From assembly GCA_021396245.1 (NCBI GenBank), contig WNYE01000036.1:1-64000 (forward strand): 64,000 nucleotides of DNA. The letters are read 5' to 3'. Source of the stretch: Sporothrix humicola. Its lineage: Eukaryota; Ascomycota; Sordariomycetes; Ophiostomatales; Ophiostomataceae. Below the pieces are notes generated by a model. It ran no database searches, was not told the origin of the DNA, and was given only the letters and a program-made list of their open reading frames with translations. The translations under genes and the position numbers were made by a program. Of the stretch, positions 62,899 to 64,000 are shown in pieces. Positions within the stretch are counted from its first letter, which is position 1, and each line of letters begins with the position of its first letter.

Positions 62899-64000
62899 TT
62901 ACTTGTCTTGTTCTTCCATCTCCTCTCCTTTAGCTTTAGCTTCATCTTTAGCTTCTTCTTTCGACTCATCTTCGGTCTCCTCGTCCACACCCTTTTCGAT
63001 TTTGACATCCGGCTCACCTTCAACCTCCACTCCAATTTTGTCTTCCATCTTCTTTTGGCGTCGTCTGGCCCCTCGTCTTCCAAGTGAACCTTTATTATCA
63101 CCAGCGCAGCAGTCCTTGCATGACTCAGTAACATCAACGAACCGTTTGCTGCCAGGCTTCCTTGTGGAAGAAATGTGGCGGCAGTGGAGTTGGAAGGCAG
63201 ACCTGGGATCTAGGATCTCGTCTCTCAACTCAAGGTACCTGAACATGAGCACCTCCGGGCCTACCAAGCTCTCATCTGTGACTGTTATTGCTGGAATTGT
63301 GATGAATTGTGGCTCATCTAGAGTAATCTCGCTGCGACCGGCAGAAATTTGCCATGAGAAATCACATGCATCGGTCCATGCTTGCTAGACATCGTAGGGC
63401 GCCATGATGGTAATTGTGGCCATTTTGCGAGTGCGTTCTTCCGGTTCATCTGAAAACACCTTGTACCGGAATATATATGGTTCGTGGGCGTTCCATATTT
63501 CCATAATTCTCAAGCGAGGCATTTGACTTGCAACGTTTCCCGCCAGCTTGAAAGTTTCGACTGCGTATTCGTGGTTATTTGAAAGATAGGGCTCCCACAG
63601 AGCAATCTTTTGTAACAATGGAAACCGTGACCCCCCGAACCAATGCTCGAAGGGGTCTCTGGGGATGAAAGAATTGGCTTCCGTGAGAAAGTTTCTACCG
63701 CCGATGATCCCGGTCAGGGATAAAGTCTGGAGGCCATATGTTGCCTCTACAAAACGACTAATATCTTCGGGTTTCAGTGAGCAACTCTGGGGCGGCGTGC
63801 GATCCTCGCCTTGTCGTTGCCGAAACACCATTTTGCAGAAAAGGCACAGTTTGCGGAGCTGTTTATATCGTTCTTGGCGGCGACCCAAACCCTTCACAAA
63901 TGCTAAAGGCCCGTCTGTTAGTTCTACCGATTGCTGTTATTTTCTATCAGATGGGCAAGTGGCAGTGACCCAGGAGATAAAGCTCGGCCTGGAACATACC
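62899..64000 (-). pseudogene. Broken fungal gene of the DUF6546-like type, 5' end outside window
   Basis: Minus-strand frame open from 63933 to a TAG at 63385-63387, then continuing in the same frame from 63384 to a stop at 62899. A likely intron (GTATGT donor at 63999, ACAG acceptor at 63934) leads to exons beyond the right edge. The first part has LQTLSLTGIIGG, DPFEHWFGG, RFPLLQKIALWEPYL and MPRLRIMEIWNA; these resemble, from memory, the C-terminal half of the fungal family called DUF6546. After the TAG the family-like sequence resumes (QAWTDACDFSWQIS, then FRYLELRDEILDPRSAF) and ends in a Lys/Glu-rich tail. The stop falls inside the conserved part, so the gene is probably dead or encodes a truncated protein. 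Stop readthrough or a sequencing error are the alternatives. Confidence 0.6.

Overview
This window is filamentous-ascomycete nuclear DNA. The genes have short GT-AG introns (50-133 nt), CT-rich 5' leaders and no operons. The proteins are typical of Pezizomycotina: Vfa1, Yvh1, mitoribosomal Mrp10, a berberine-bridge-type FAD oxidase and fungal C2H2 zinc-finger proteins. I infer class Sordariomycetes from the general look of the proteins; genus is not resolvable here. There are no telomeric repeats, rRNA genes or recognisable intact transposons.

Layout. 1-2 kb: AT-rich left edge that opens with a 9-bp minisatellite. 2.06-2.83 kb: VFA1 (+), four exons. 2.8-8.6 kb: no recognisable gene. 8.56-9.75 kb: YVH1 phosphatase (-). 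11.04-11.22 kb: a possible 36-aa spliced microprotein (-). 12.0-14.0 kb: a 638-aa C2H2 zinc-finger protein (-) with a long CT-rich leader up to about 15.4 kb. 15.4-50.1 kb: about 35 kb with no gene I can support, rich in homopolymer runs and small tandem repeats. 50.1-52.2 kb: secreted FAD oxidase (+). 53.2-54.06 kb: unrecognised two-exon gene (+). 55.1-56.15 kb: three-finger C2H2 protein (+) behind a long upstream reading frame. 56.7-60.8 kb: a 1303-aa disordered, probably nuclear protein (-), divergent from MRP10 (+) at 61.6 kb. 62.4 kb: tRNA-Arg(ACG). 62.9-64.0 kb: a gene broken by an in-frame stop (-), running off the right edge.

The genes do not form a pathway. VFA1 (ESCRT/Vps4), YVH1 (60S assembly) and MRP10 (mitoribosome) are housekeeping. 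The FAD oxidase is a lone secreted enzyme with no neighbouring synthase, so I see no biosynthetic cluster. The items most worth following up are the candidate microprotein at 11.1 kb, the 1303-aa protein with a PP1-docking-like motif and repeated RRxS/T sites (one of its introns is 69 nt and leaves the frame open if retained), the Asn-Gly-Thr repeat insertion in the oxidase, the 302-codon frame ending on the zinc-finger gene's first ATG, the recurring TACTCCGTA 9-mer, and the stop codon in the right-edge gene. I found no convincing multi-gene novel system.
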